Origin: Pontederia crassipes
Lineage: Eukaryota; Streptophyta; Magnoliopsida; Commelinales; Pontederiaceae
DNA: 64,000 bases
Assembly: GCA_030549335.1 (NCBI GenBank)
Contig: CM060187.1
Location: 59,478,203 to 59,542,202, forward strand
Direction: 5' to 3'
Shown: one piece after another, positions 49,950-61,319 of the stretch
Numbering within the stretch: position 1 is the first letter of the stretch
Layout: every line of letters begins with the position of its first letter
Notes under the pieces: generated by a model
Databases searched by the model: none
The model's input: only the letters and a program-made list of their open reading frames with translations
Told to the model about the DNA's origin: nothing
Translations under genes and position numbers: made by a program

Positions 49950-51174
49950 TTAATCTTCCTCGTCTACGCGATGCTCAGTATCCATTTCGATGTTGTACAC
50001 ACGTTTTGGTAGTGCACCCGATCCTTCATTCCTTCCTCGATCTTGTTCATTCCTTTTTTGTTCCAAACAATTACGAGCGAAATGCCCTTGCTTTCCACAA
50101 TTGAGGCATGCTCCTGTTTTGCGATAACATTCTCCCACATGATATCTTTGACAGTAGGAACAAGGTAGTCTTTTTTTTCTGTTCATTGGACTCCAAATCA
50201 TTCCCTCTTTTGCCTTGATTATCTTCCCGACGATCGTTACGTTGGTCTTTCTTGTCGGGATATCTATATCTCTTTTCTTGTCGGTTTCTATATTGGTCAG
50301 CAGATGCTTGATTATGTTGCTTGTCACTTGCTTTATCTCCATCTTCTAAATAGACGGCAAACTCTTCAGCAAATTGGAGGGTCTGACAGTTCCCTCCTTT
50401 CACTCTTTCTCGAAGACTGGGCTTAAGGTCATCCACCCAACGCTTCACTCGATCTAGTTCTGATTGCTGCAATGTTGAGTACTTCTCCAAGTTCAAGAAT
50501 TTTGTCAGATATTGCTTGATGGTCATCGATCCCTGCTGGAGTGTTAGGTACTCCTTCTGCTTTCTACCCCTCTCGTAGGCAGGGATGAATCTATTTCTGA
50601 AGGCCTTCTTGAAGTCCTCCCAGGTGACATTATCCTGGCCTGAGAACGTTGTCAGCTTAGCGGCCTTCCACCATTCTCTGGCTTCACCCTTCAGCTTACG
50701 ATTGGCGTAGAGCAGTTTGCGATCCTCACCGCAATCCATTTCGAGGAAGATCTGCTCAATCTCCTCAATCCAGCTCTCCGCATCCTCAAAGTCGTCCTTC
50801 CCATCAAATTGAGGGGGTTGCAACTTGAGAAATCTTTCTATTGTATCCCTTCAATTATGGTGAGATGATAGGTCGAAGCTCCTAGGCTGGGAGTGCTCAG
50901 TGTGGGCTGAGTGAGATTCATGAGGCGGCAATCCTTGTCTTAACTGCTCCTCCTGCTGCACGTTGGCCTGTACTCCATTCATGAGAAGGCCTTGTACATT
51001 ATGTCTATTCGTTATCGGACTTAGGACTTGCCGCTCATTGACTTGAGGACCTTGGGCCTGCTGATTGACCCGCTGAGATCCACTTCGGAGAGCTCGTGGG
51101 ATGTTGTGCGAAAAGCTCATCCTTGATTCCATCTGTATCCACAAAATATAAATTGCCATGAGTGTTCTATCCAC
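49950..51174 (-). pseudogene. Ty3/gypsy gag pseudogene
   Basis: Retrotransposon gag domain on the - strand. An N-terminal Gln-rich part runs 51174-50851 and ends at an in-frame TGA (50851-50853). The same frame continues through QPPQFDGKDDFEDAESW, KGEAREWWK, FRNRFIPAYER and RVKRWVDDLKPSLRE. A frameshift in a T-run near 50170 moves the reading to the frame with the CCHC knuckle CLNCGKQGHFARNC. That frame stops at 49950. Only about 210 bases then separate gag from the polypurine region, so protease, RT, RNase H and integrase are absent. The frameshift lies in a homopolymer and could be a sequencing error. Confidence 0.88.
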
Positions 51175-51529
51175 AACTTATTCCATCATCACACCATATC
51201 ATATGGGGATAACCTCCTTAGGATTTTGGTTATTCTATCTTAGAATAACCTCCTTAGAACTTGGGTTATTCCTTTCGAAATAACCTCCTTAGGCGTTGCC
51301 TTATACTTTCAATGAAGTAATTCTATTTCCATCGTCTAAGGATCTATGTCATCCCTTACTCTATCCATAGCCTCGTAAGACTCCATATTTCATATTGCAT
51401 TGGTAAGCTATCTAAGTTAATCATGGTTCAGAAACTTACTTGACTCTTTGTTGATGGCGCGGTGGTTGCTCATGACGTGTGCACATGGACTCTATTCTGT
51501 TAGAGACAGCTAAGAAGTGTCTCTCGTTA

Positions 51530-51541
51530 GGCTCTGATACC
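51530..51541 (-). other. Primer-binding site of the gypsy element
   Basis: GGTATCAGAGCC on the - strand, complementary to the initiator-Met tRNA end. It lies just inside the LTR end that reads ...CGTTACA on the - strand (about 51545). Confidence 0.8.
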
Positions 51542-51544
51542 TTT

Positions 51545-52798
51545 TGTAACGCCTCGAGACCCACGTGACTTTCACGTGCTCAGAGTCATCCCAAAAGCGC
51601 TACTCAATTTTCTATAAAACATTTTTGCGGAATATAAACAATAAACGCGGAAGACTTTTTCAATAATAACAGCTAATAATCCATTATATTCAAAATAATT
51701 AAAATATTAATAAGTTCACAAATTCTAATAAATGCGGAAATAATAAAAACTAGACAACTCAATCTAGAACATGTGCACATCTATCTATCACTGAGCATAG
51801 CCACATGCAGGATCATCCTCTATCAACGTTCTCACCTGCACGGATCCAGGTACAGGGAAATATCCATGAGTAATGAGCAATGAGGTGCAAGGATAGTGAC
51901 CAACAGACCTTTGTAACGCCCCGAGATTTTTTTTTTCTTTTGCCTGCCCAGAAGGCTATCTCGACAACGTCACTCAATTCTATACCTTGACTTTGACCAG
52001 TCAACGAACTGACTTACATAAGCGGAAGACTAATTTACAACATTCTATTACAATATGCGGAAGCTATTATACCATATCTAATAACTTGCGGGTTATGGCC
52101 CACGTCTATACAGTAATGGACCCTATATCCATGTGCATGTCACCCGTCAGAGGAGTCACCAACCATCTCACCATCGCCATCACCATCACCTGTATGGATC
52201 CAAATACAGGGGCAAAGCCCAATGAGATAACTCAGTACGTAGGGTCACCCATAATATTTATATGAACCATGGTCAATATCAATATCAATACTATCAATAA
52301 ATAATTATTCATAACAATATATAATTGATCAGAGGTCAATGAAGACTACAATTTAACAATAAATAATTCAATTAATAATTAACAATTGATCAATGTTCAA
52401 TTGGCCAAAAGTCGATGAAGGCCACAATAACTATTATTAATTCAATTCTATTATTAATTTATCAATTCATCTATCAGGCACAAAGACCATAATTTATTAT
52501 CCATCAGCCTTAAAGGCGCAATTTAATTTTTCCATCAGCCATAAGTGTGAAATCGATAGTCTATCAACCACTAGGGCGAAATCAATTGTCCATCAGCCAC
52601 TAGGGTGCAATTCAATTAACAATTCGATCATCAATTCAATTATCAATTCCATATTTGGAGTTATGATCAACCCTTTCGGGCGCAATAAGAGAGCTTTCTA
52701 TTATTATTAGGGGACACCATGTCACTTCAATCAATAAGTTTGGGTATGATGGGGGACGAAGGATCACGCCGAAACAGTTAGCCCGAAGGCCCTATCAA
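51545..52798 (-). repeat. 5' LTR terminal segment with two related LTR-end units
   Basis: Two related ~350-base segments start TGTAACGCCTCGAG (51545) and TGTAACGCCCCGAG (51912). Each continues with GCGGAAGAC-type words and then ATCCA(G/A)(G/A)TACAGGG followed by an ATGAG-type segment. From 52490 to 52620 there are degenerate CCATCAGCCACTAGGG units. This whole part is missing from the truncated left LTR. Confidence 0.55.
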
Positions 52799-52985
52799 CC
52801 CGAAGGCGTAGTTAGCCCGAAGGCCCTATCAGCCCGAAGGCGCAATATTAGCCCGAAGGCCCTATCAACCCGAAGGTGCAATATTAGCCCGAAGGCCCTA
52901 TCAATCCGAAGGTGCAATATTAGCCCGAAGGCCCTATCAACCCGAAGGTGCAATATTAGCCCGAAGGCCCAATCAGTCCCAGTGG
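52780..52985. repeat. 36-base minisatellite, right LTR
   Basis: The same 36-base CCCGAAGG-based unit as in the left LTR, with about five copies. It has at least one unit more than the left copy. Confidence 0.85.
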
Positions 52986-55064
52986 CAAATAGTAGACATG
53001 GGCCCAATACATTTTCAACTTTTATCTCAATTACCTAAGATGTCTATCTTTAACAATTATCTTAGGTTAAACATGACCGAATCAGAAAATCACTATTAAT
53101 CAATGATATGATCAGATGGGATGATGATAAATCGGATACGAAAACAATTTGATCAGGATCGATCAATAATGAGGTCAATGGATCAATACCATAATCAATA
53201 TCATGATTGGGTGTAATGTCAACAATAATCAATATGATGACAATATGATCTGATATGAGCATAATAAAATCAGAGATGTTAATCAAATGATCGACAATGA
53301 ATAACGATCTTAACAATCCAATAAATTATAAATCAATTCATAAAAACATGTTTTCTATTCCAGAACTCAATCCGCGTTGATCATTACCCGGATCGTGCTA
53401 AATGGAATCCAAGTCGTGTCAGACAGAACCCCTACCAAATTCTGTCACCATCAAGAATTGTGTTTTCAACATAATTTTCGAAGGTCATATCTATGTCATT
53501 CAATATTCAATCGATGCAAAATAATATATAATTTATGTATAACGAAGAAAGAGTTCAGGGGTCCATGTCGCGGAAAACCGACGCCATGGGGATCCCCTTA
53601 CGTACCTCAAGTTGGTTGAAAAATTAACTCTATTTCCGATCATCAATTGGTTGCACCAATATCGAATTTTGACTAATATTTTCTTTTCTTCTATATATTA
53701 TATTTTTTCTCCTGTCCGAAAATTAATAAATGAATTATATAAAATAAAAAGTCATAAATAAAAGAAAAATAAAATATCTAGTAAATGTTTACATTCTGCT
53801 TGACCTCACGTTTTCTTTCTTGGCCTCATCTCTCTCTTTTTTTTCATTCACAGCCGGCTATTTTGGCCGCCAAACATCACATCCCCTTTTTTTCTCTTAT
53901 TTTTTTCTATTTCTCTCTCCTATTACGGTTGAGATTGTTTTTGCCTCTCTGCATATCTATTACGGCCCCCTTTTTTTTCTATCCAATTTTGTTACGCCCT
54001 CTTTTCCACCTCTCTCTATCATCTCTCTCAATCTTTTTTTTTTGTTTTTACTCTTTTCTCTCTCTACCTCTTTGCGGGTGTAACCTCCTTCTTTCTCTCT
54101 TTCTTTTTTTTTTACACCTTCTCTGTCTTTCTCTTTGCGGCCGTGAGACTCTCTTCCCCATCTTTTTTTTTTCCTCTCTTTCTCTCTCCTCCCACTAACC
54201 TTCTCTCTCTTATTTTGGTTGGCAAGATGCGGCTGAAACTAATTTTTCTTTTGGTTTGTGAGACAGAACGCCATAATGATTGTTGATGTCCAACGAGATT
54301 TGCATTGCATCGGACTAATTCGACTGGGTGTAACGAACGCGCTGTAAAATCAACACGTCGTAAAAGGACGAAAGGATACCTGCGCTGACGTTGCTGCCTT
54401 TCATCTCTCTCGCTGAATCGCTTTTCGTCTCTCTCGCCGACGGCTCCAAGCGTTAATATCCTTGCGATTGTGCCTTGTTCAACATCATCGAAAGAGGAAC
54501 ACCGAAGGTGTATGTAGGGAAAAGGGAAAAGAAAATAACTTTCGTACTATGGAGATGCCCGACCTAATCTCTTTATTTATAGGATTTATCAATTCTTAAT
54601 TATAATCTAACTACAATGTCTAATCCTTTTCAAATTTAATCCTCTAATTAAATCTCTTTAACTAATTCACATGTATTCTTATTTAAATAAATTTCGAAAT
54701 TAATTAAATAATCCTGTAACAAATCTTACCTCCAATTTAATTCCTCCCCAATTTTTTTTTCTTTATTTTCGAATTTATTTAATTCTATAACATTTTATCA
54801 TCTAATTTTCAAATTAAAATAATAATAAATATTATTTTAATTACTAAAATTTTTTTAGCCATAAAATTCTCAATCCTATCCTACGTGGAAATCCTATATC
54901 CATTAATATATTTTTTAGATCTCAAATCAAATTAAAATTCCTAATCTCAATCTAATTATGATTTCCACTCTAAATGAGATTTAAATTTTTCTTCAACCCA
55001 TCAAACACTCTAATTGAATTATAAAATTACTATATTACCCTTGATAAAATCGTGGGGTGTTACA
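52799..55064 (-). repeat. 5' LTR, part shared with the left copy
   Basis: 2266 bases nearly identical to 47475-49736, both ending GGGGTGTTACA on the + strand. The flank after 55064 is unrelated to the flank after 49736. Confidence 0.88.
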
Positions 55065-55239
55065 GCTTCCACTCCACCCCCAATGTTGTTACGTGATTGT
55101 TTTGTTAACATCAAATTCGTGCGTGTTGTAAATTTATGATATAAACTCAACTAGAAAATAAGCCAGCTGAGGCACACTCTTTACGTGGAACGAAGTTTCT
55201 GTAGTCACCTACGTAACTAATATCTACAATTCTACTCGT

Positions 55240-55240
<1 letters not shown>

Positions 55241-55309
<69 letters not shown>

Positions 55310-55331
55310 CTCTCTCTCTCTCTCTCTCTCT
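55241..55331. repeat. (CT)n microsatellite
   Basis: About 45 CT dinucleotides, broken once by TTTCTTT near 55304-55310, roughly 0.9 kb upstream of the PP2C start codon. Confidence 0.95.
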
Positions 55332-56093
55332 AGCTGTTTCTATTCGGGCTCCACACTCGCTCTCTTCTGGTCCAGCTGTTTTTATTACGGAGTCCACATA
55401 ATATATATGCAATTTTCTATGGCCTTTGGACCACGTTGTTTTGTCATTTATACAGGCATAGCATTTGTTGTTTTAACTCTTCTGTAGAAATAATACTGCA
55501 AAATTAAAGTTCGATTCAAACATTTTTATGTTTCGTTATGTTTTATATTCTAAGTTCTAACTACGACTGCTTTCTGATTGTGTACAAAAAAATATATATG
55601 AAACAGTCAGTTGGTGAATACTATTGACAAATATTAATAATTAATACGAGTTACTAATTCCATGTTTCACTTCACTGAGACGCTGAGGCTTGATAATGTT
55701 TTCTTACGTTTTTTTTTATAAAATATAATTAAGTTATATAACAAACTTTGACTATATAAATATTCCTATTATTGAAAAAAAATCGAAAATAATACTAAAA
55801 TTTAAGGAAAAAATAACAAACTTTGATTATATATGTTTCTCTATTTTTTTTTTAAAAAAAATCCCAAAGTAACACTAAAAATTCGGAAAATCCTGGGCAT
55901 TCTTGAGACTATTTTGATTGCTGGATGCTTGAATTATAAATGTAAACTCAAAATTGATAAGTTAATTAATTGTACTACAATTTGATAAATTATTTCGAAT
56001 ATATTATTTATTCGATCAAATGTGAGCTACGCGCACACGTAAGTCGAACGTGATAACGTAAGCACGTTGCAGTAGTCGAGTCGAGTCGAGTAC

Positions 56094-56101
56094 TATAAAT
56101 A
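56094..56101 (+). promoter_or_regulatory. TATA box of the PP2C gene
   Basis: TATAAATA about 100 bases upstream of the ATG at 56195, preceded by a GTCGA pentamer repeat. Spacing fits a short leader. Confidence 0.6.
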
Positions 56102-56194
56102 GAAGTCGCCGGACTCTCCCAAAACGAAGAATAAAAAAGAAAAAAAAATATCGAAAACAAGGAGTGAATTAAAAAAAAAAACTTGGGAAGTACG

Positions 56195-58781
56195 ATGTCT
56201 TTTACGACGCCGACCTCGCCGGTGCTCTCGCCGTCCCGGACCACCTATGTCTCGAGCAAGGGTTCTCTGGAGACTCTGAACCTGGCGATGGTCTCCCCGT
56301 CGTCCGTTCAGGCGCCATCGTCGCCTCTCTTGTCTCCGTTGCACCGGGGCTCCACCGTGTTGCGGCCTACCAGTGCCGGGGTCAGCTGTCCCCCGTTGCC
56401 GCCGCCGGCGGCCGCGCCGTTGAATTCGAGCAGGGGCTACAAGCGCTCCGAATTTCTTCTGAGGTTGCCTCTGCTTACCGGCTTTTCGACAGTGAGAAAC
56501 GATGTTGACCCCTTCGCGACGCCATCGGATGGAATGGATGAGGCGATGTCCGAGAGCGCGACGTGTTCAGTGTACTGCAAGAGAGGACGACGCAGGGTTC
56601 AGATGGAGGATCGGTACAAGATGGAGCTGGGCATCAATGGAGACCCCAAATTGGTACGTAGTTCCGTTTCTAGGGTCTCATTACGTCTATTTTGTTACTC
56701 TTTGAGCATTTAGGAACTAAAGTTGCACTTTGAGGGGGAGGGGATGTTATTAATATCGAATTCCACTGAAATGAATAAATTGGAAAAAGTATCTTTATTC
56801 CAAAAGAACATGTTAAAACCTGTCAATTATTTATTATGTATATGATATGGGGTGATTGGGAGCAAATCGTTTTTTTTTTCATTCAATCAGACACTTTGAT
56901 TAAGATTTTTTTTTTTTGGTTCTCAAATGAAGGAAATAGGAAAACTAATAATGTTAAGTCGCAATTGGATTCATTGTTATATACTCTGATCTCTACCTAC
57001 AAGGAAAAAAAAATGTGATTTTAGGTCAAAAGAATGCCTGAGTCGAATACATAGAAAAGATAATTAAAAATATGAGAGATGTTGGGAGAATTGAGTCTTC
57101 CATCACTTAAATAACACTCACCAGGCAATTAGAAATACCTCATCTCACACAGTCCGACTGGGAAAATGCATTAACAATGACATATACTAATCTACTATTT
57201 TAGTATTGACAAGAAGTCGGACCGATCTAACACATATCCAAATTCTACAGTAAATATGACATAGCAATATGTGGTGTCAATTTTATAACTCACTCTTTGC
57301 TTTCTAGATGGGGGGTAAAGCTTTTAATGAGCTAGCCTGTCTTTCTACCTGCCTTGTTTAGAATTGTCTTCAATTACAATACAATTGAGTTCTAAGAGAA
57401 GTTAGTATCTGAATCATTTTAGTATGATATATACATGTGAAGCTGCTAGTTTTTTATTAGACTAATGGATAGTTGTGGAGAAGTTCGAATTGCTTGCCTC
57501 TGCAAATTGACGTGTGAAGTAACCATGTAAATGAGTAGACAATAGAATACAATTTTGCTTTTTGAAGTGTATTCCCTGAAAGAAGTTCCCTTTCAAGCAA
57601 AATAATCAATTCATACATAATATTTTTCAGGCTTTCTTTGGTGTTTTTGATGGCCATGGAGGTAACAAAGCGGCTGAGTTTGCTTCACAGAACATTGGCA
57701 AGCTTATATTAGAAGAAGTATTGGCGATTGGTGAAGACAGCCATAGCAAGCTAGAGGATGCTGTAAAGACGGCTTACTTAAAAACCGATTCAGATTTCTT
57801 GAAGGAGGAAATGAAAAGTGGAACTTGCTGTGTCACAGCACTACTTAGAAATGGAAACATTGTTGTTTCTAATATTGGAGATTGCCGTGCTGTTATGAGC
57901 CGTGCTGGAAGGGCAGAGGCCCTTACCTCCGATCACAAACCCTCTCGGGATGATGAAAGAATTCGAATTCAGAACAACGTAAGTAGCTCACGGTGTACAA
58001 ATAGCATCCTTTTGCCACATTTGTTCCAATTATTTTTTGTGAAAGTTCTTCTCAACAACAACAACAAAGTCTTATCCCACTAGGTGGATAAATATTGTTC
58101 TTCTCAAAAGAATTTTTTTTATGAAAGTAGAGAATTTAACTTAAAACAATTGAAAAAATAGCATCCTTACGCTATAGTCAATCAAAACCCTTCCAAGCGT
58201 TGTTTTAATAGGATAATGTTGAGAAGTTAACTTAAAACAATTGAAAAAATATGTTATTCTCTTTTGGTGTTTTATGTATGAAATCCACCAAGCAACTTCA
58301 TTTTTCTTTACAAACATGCCTACGTGCAGGGAGGATGGGTTTTCCACAGTGCAGGCCAATGGAGGGTAAACGGTGTTCTGGCTGTTAGTAGGGGAATTGG
58401 TGATTCCAATATGAAGCATTGGGTCATAGCAGAGCCTGAGACTAAAATCATAAAAATCGAAGATGATTGCGAGTTCTTAATCCTAGCATCTGACGGGCTC
58501 TGGAATAAGGTAAAGTTTCATTTTCGGGTCTGTGTTAAATGAAACAGTAAGACAGTAATTTTGGTTTGCAATCAGAAAGCATGACATGTTCCTCAATCTT
58601 TTTTTTTTTTTTTTTTCAGGTTAGCAATCAAGAGGCTGTGGATATAGTTCGACCAATGTGTTTGGGTAGTGATAATCCATCCTCGTTATCTGCATGCAGA
58701 AGGCTTGCCGATCTATCCATCTCAAGAGGCTCCTCGGATGATATCAGTGTCATGTTAATACAGTTGCGACATTTTGCTTGA
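56195..58781 (+). CDS. Protein phosphatase 2C, group-B (AP2C)-like
   Basis: Mg2+/Mn2+-dependent Ser/Thr phosphatase. Exons 56195-56653, 57631-57978, 58330-58509 and 58620-58781 join in phase 0 to 382 aa. The N-terminal ~120 residues are Ser/Pro-rich and not catalytic. KRSEFLLRLP (83-92) resembles the kinase-interaction motif by which group-B PP2Cs bind MAP kinases. Metal-site landmarks are all present: MED (137-139), FDGHGG (159-164), SDG (323-325) and the DD of SSDDISV (369-370). LAVSRGIGD is also typical. SDGLWN has Asn where most relatives have Asp. Start: the ATG at 56195, with an in-frame TTG only upstream. Closest relatives by memory are Arabidopsis probable PP2C 25, PP2C 2 and AP2C1. 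The MAPK-phosphatase role is inference. Confidence 0.92.
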
Positions 58782-61319
58782 AGCTTGAAACTGCTCCATT
58801 AGCTAGGCACAGGATTCTCTTTGCAGGTGTTCGGTCCAGACGGTGTCAACACACGCACAAGAAGAAATTTCATTCTTTATGCCACAAGTGTTTTTCGTGA
58901 ACTTGTGGATTTCGTTAGATTATAAGTCTTTCTTTGGCTGTAGCTTCTAAGTAATCTTAACCATTGTTCATCTTCACAGTATAGCAGAGTGACCCTCAAT
59001 TTAGTTGTTTTCTTGTATATCATGCTAGTTCAAAGCAAATTTTGTTATAGATATTCAAGGCCATGTTTGTTTGTGAATAAATTTTATAAGAATAATAAGG
59101 TATAACATATATATTTCTTATTTATTCTAAATAAATAAATTATTCTTTTAGTTATATTTTGTTTGGAATAAAGTGAATAAAAGCTAAATTATTGTTGAAA
59201 AAGTAAGTAAAAAGTGAATAACATCTAAAGAAATAAGTTTTTACTCTTGCTATCAACAATTCAACAAGGATCGATACTCCATTTGAAATTATTACAAAAA
59301 ATGATTTGTTGATTCTTAATTTTTTTTAAAGAAAAAGAGTAGTGTAATCTTATTTGAAATTATATGTGACATTATTCTTAGAATAATTGGTTATTCGCGA
59401 ATTTATTTACCAAAATACCACTTTGGTACGAGAATCAAAAGCAAAAGGTATCCTCTGAAATTCTTGCGATCGTAGTGGAGATAAAATTGGCACTCTGTCC
59501 GATGCCTTAAAATTTGAGAAATAGGAACTACGAAAGTATTGAAATTGAAATAATCCTCTCGAATAGCGGATGTGACTTGACCAACAACTTTGTTTTTTTT
59601 AAAAAAAAAATATTTTTTTTCTAAATTGTTGGGTGTAACTATTTAATTAAAAACAATTAATTATTATATTATTTCTACAGTTGATTGCTTATATATATAT
59701 CATTATTTCAAGTTTCACTATTTTCAGACTATTTAATTTGCTTAACCTTTTAATTTAGTTCCATGTGCTTTTGTTTATATTAATATAAGCAAACAAAGTA
59801 GTCTAAAAGTACTATGTAATATAGCATAATATCATTATAATTTCTTTTGATAACCTTAGTTTATTGTTTTGTTATTACAAACAAATGTTAAATCAAGCAC
59901 CTTTAATTTCCAATAACAAATTTGTAAAAGGAATTGTACAATGTTGGGGGATATCAACTACAGCCAAAAGTGGTGTAGGCAAAGTAGAAAAAATATTGAA
60001 TCATTTTTTAAAACTTTTTACACCGATTTTAATACACTTATAAACGGTCTCAACTGATACTCCTAAAATCAAATAATACTACCACATAATATGAAATGAT
60101 TCCCACTAGGACCGTCGTAAATTCGATTAATTAAATCGTCAAATGTATACAATTCAATTTTTTTAAGCCTTGTACTATAAAATAAAATTATATACAACTT
60201 GGAGATATAATAGAATACAAATAAAAAGGTGATCTATACTACTAATTAATTTTTTGAAAATATATAGCAAATAAAAACAAAGAAAAAATTACTAATTAAC
60301 GAAGCCGTATTAAAATAAGATAGGTAGAAGGTTGGATCGAACTTGAATGTACCAAATTCGAGTTGGATTCATGGGAAGGCAGGACCAAAGGTAAAGCCAT
60401 GGCTTGCGACCGATCCCTTAATTTTAGTTGTTAACGTATTTTTTTAAAAATAAGAAAGAAAGGTTATTCTATTATAAAAAGTAGATACAAATTAAAAATT
60501 GTATGTATTTGTTCACCAATAAGAGTAAAAAAAAAATTAACCTACGAATTACATGTCATTACACCTTAATTTGTAAATTATTATTGTGTTAATCAGTAAT
60601 GATTTAAGTTATCCGGGACTTATTATGACAAAACTATTGTCATATTTATCGTATTCCATTCTCTTTTCTTTAACTAGTAATACAACTAAGACAAATTTCT
60701 CATATATATGATATTAATACATATTTTTTCCCATTTAATGAATGCATAAAGTAATTGGTTATGAAAAAACAATCCAAACATATAATATTTCTTGTGATCC
60801 TATAAAATATTTTCATTTTTGGCCCTCTCGAATATATAGTCGTTTTTTAATTGTAAAATATTTAATGACCACACGAACTAATTGGTGAAGGGATTACGAT
60901 GGGAAAAAATGAGATTTGGTCAAGAAGAAGAACAAATTGGGGCATTTTTTGGTTTAAATATAATATTTTATATAATTAAATATGACCTTAACTTTTTGAC
61001 AGGAAATTTGGACTCCCTTTTAGGCTTTTCAAATAAAAAGAAAAGAAAAAAAGAAGAGAAACGTGTCTACCCACTATCCACAACGCGTGACGCGCCAACA
61101 CTAATTATATAATAAATATATAATAATAAGAATGTAATGTATGACTGGTGTGCACTTAAAAGCCCATCAAAAAAAGATCCGGCCCCCGATAGAGAATCCG
61201 ATAGTGGACCCCACAATGTCAAGCCCATTTAAATCTCTGGAGGACCATCTCACAGTGTCGTGCCTACTACCAGAGAAGTATCTAAAGCTCTCGTACCTCT
61301 CCTCCTCCTCCACCGCACA
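58782..61319. other. Intergenic region between PP2C and the carrier gene
   Basis: PP2C 3' UTR, then AT-rich spacer without a recognisable gene. A weak palindromic MITE-like stretch lies at about 59060-59405. The carrier gene's promoter presumably lies in the last few hundred bases; no firm TATA box was assigned. Confidence 0.45.

Larger units (their letters stand above)
47475..55064 (-). mobile_element. Non-autonomous Ty3/gypsy element of TR-GAG type
   Basis: Near-identical direct repeats (47475-49736 and 52799-55064) flank an internal part carrying gag but no recognisable pol. On the - strand the repeats begin TGTAACACCCCACG, and the sequence just before the 3' copy (49737-49775) is GAGGACGAATTTATTTTTAAGG-like, the plant chromovirus region upstream of the polypurine tract. 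A primer-binding site GGTATCAGAGCC lies at 51530-51541. The LTR should therefore extend to about 51545 on the right, while the left copy is truncated at 47475. A TSD could not be found because of that truncation. Near identity of the repeats suggests a recent insertion or conversion. Confidence 0.75.
55065..56194. other. Upstream region of the PP2C gene
   Basis: AT-rich spacer with a long CT microsatellite (55241-55331) and the promoter and leader of the PP2C gene. No other gene was recognised. Confidence 0.5.

Noticed and set aside
51530..51541. tRNA-like GGTATCAGAGCC and similar sites considered as tRNA gene ends
   Set aside because: They lie at LTR borders with no cloverleaf around them; they are retrotransposon primer-binding sites.
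59060..59405. Possible palindromic MITE downstream of the PP2C gene
   Set aside because: Only loose inverted similarity between AATAAATT-type words, expected in AT-rich DNA.
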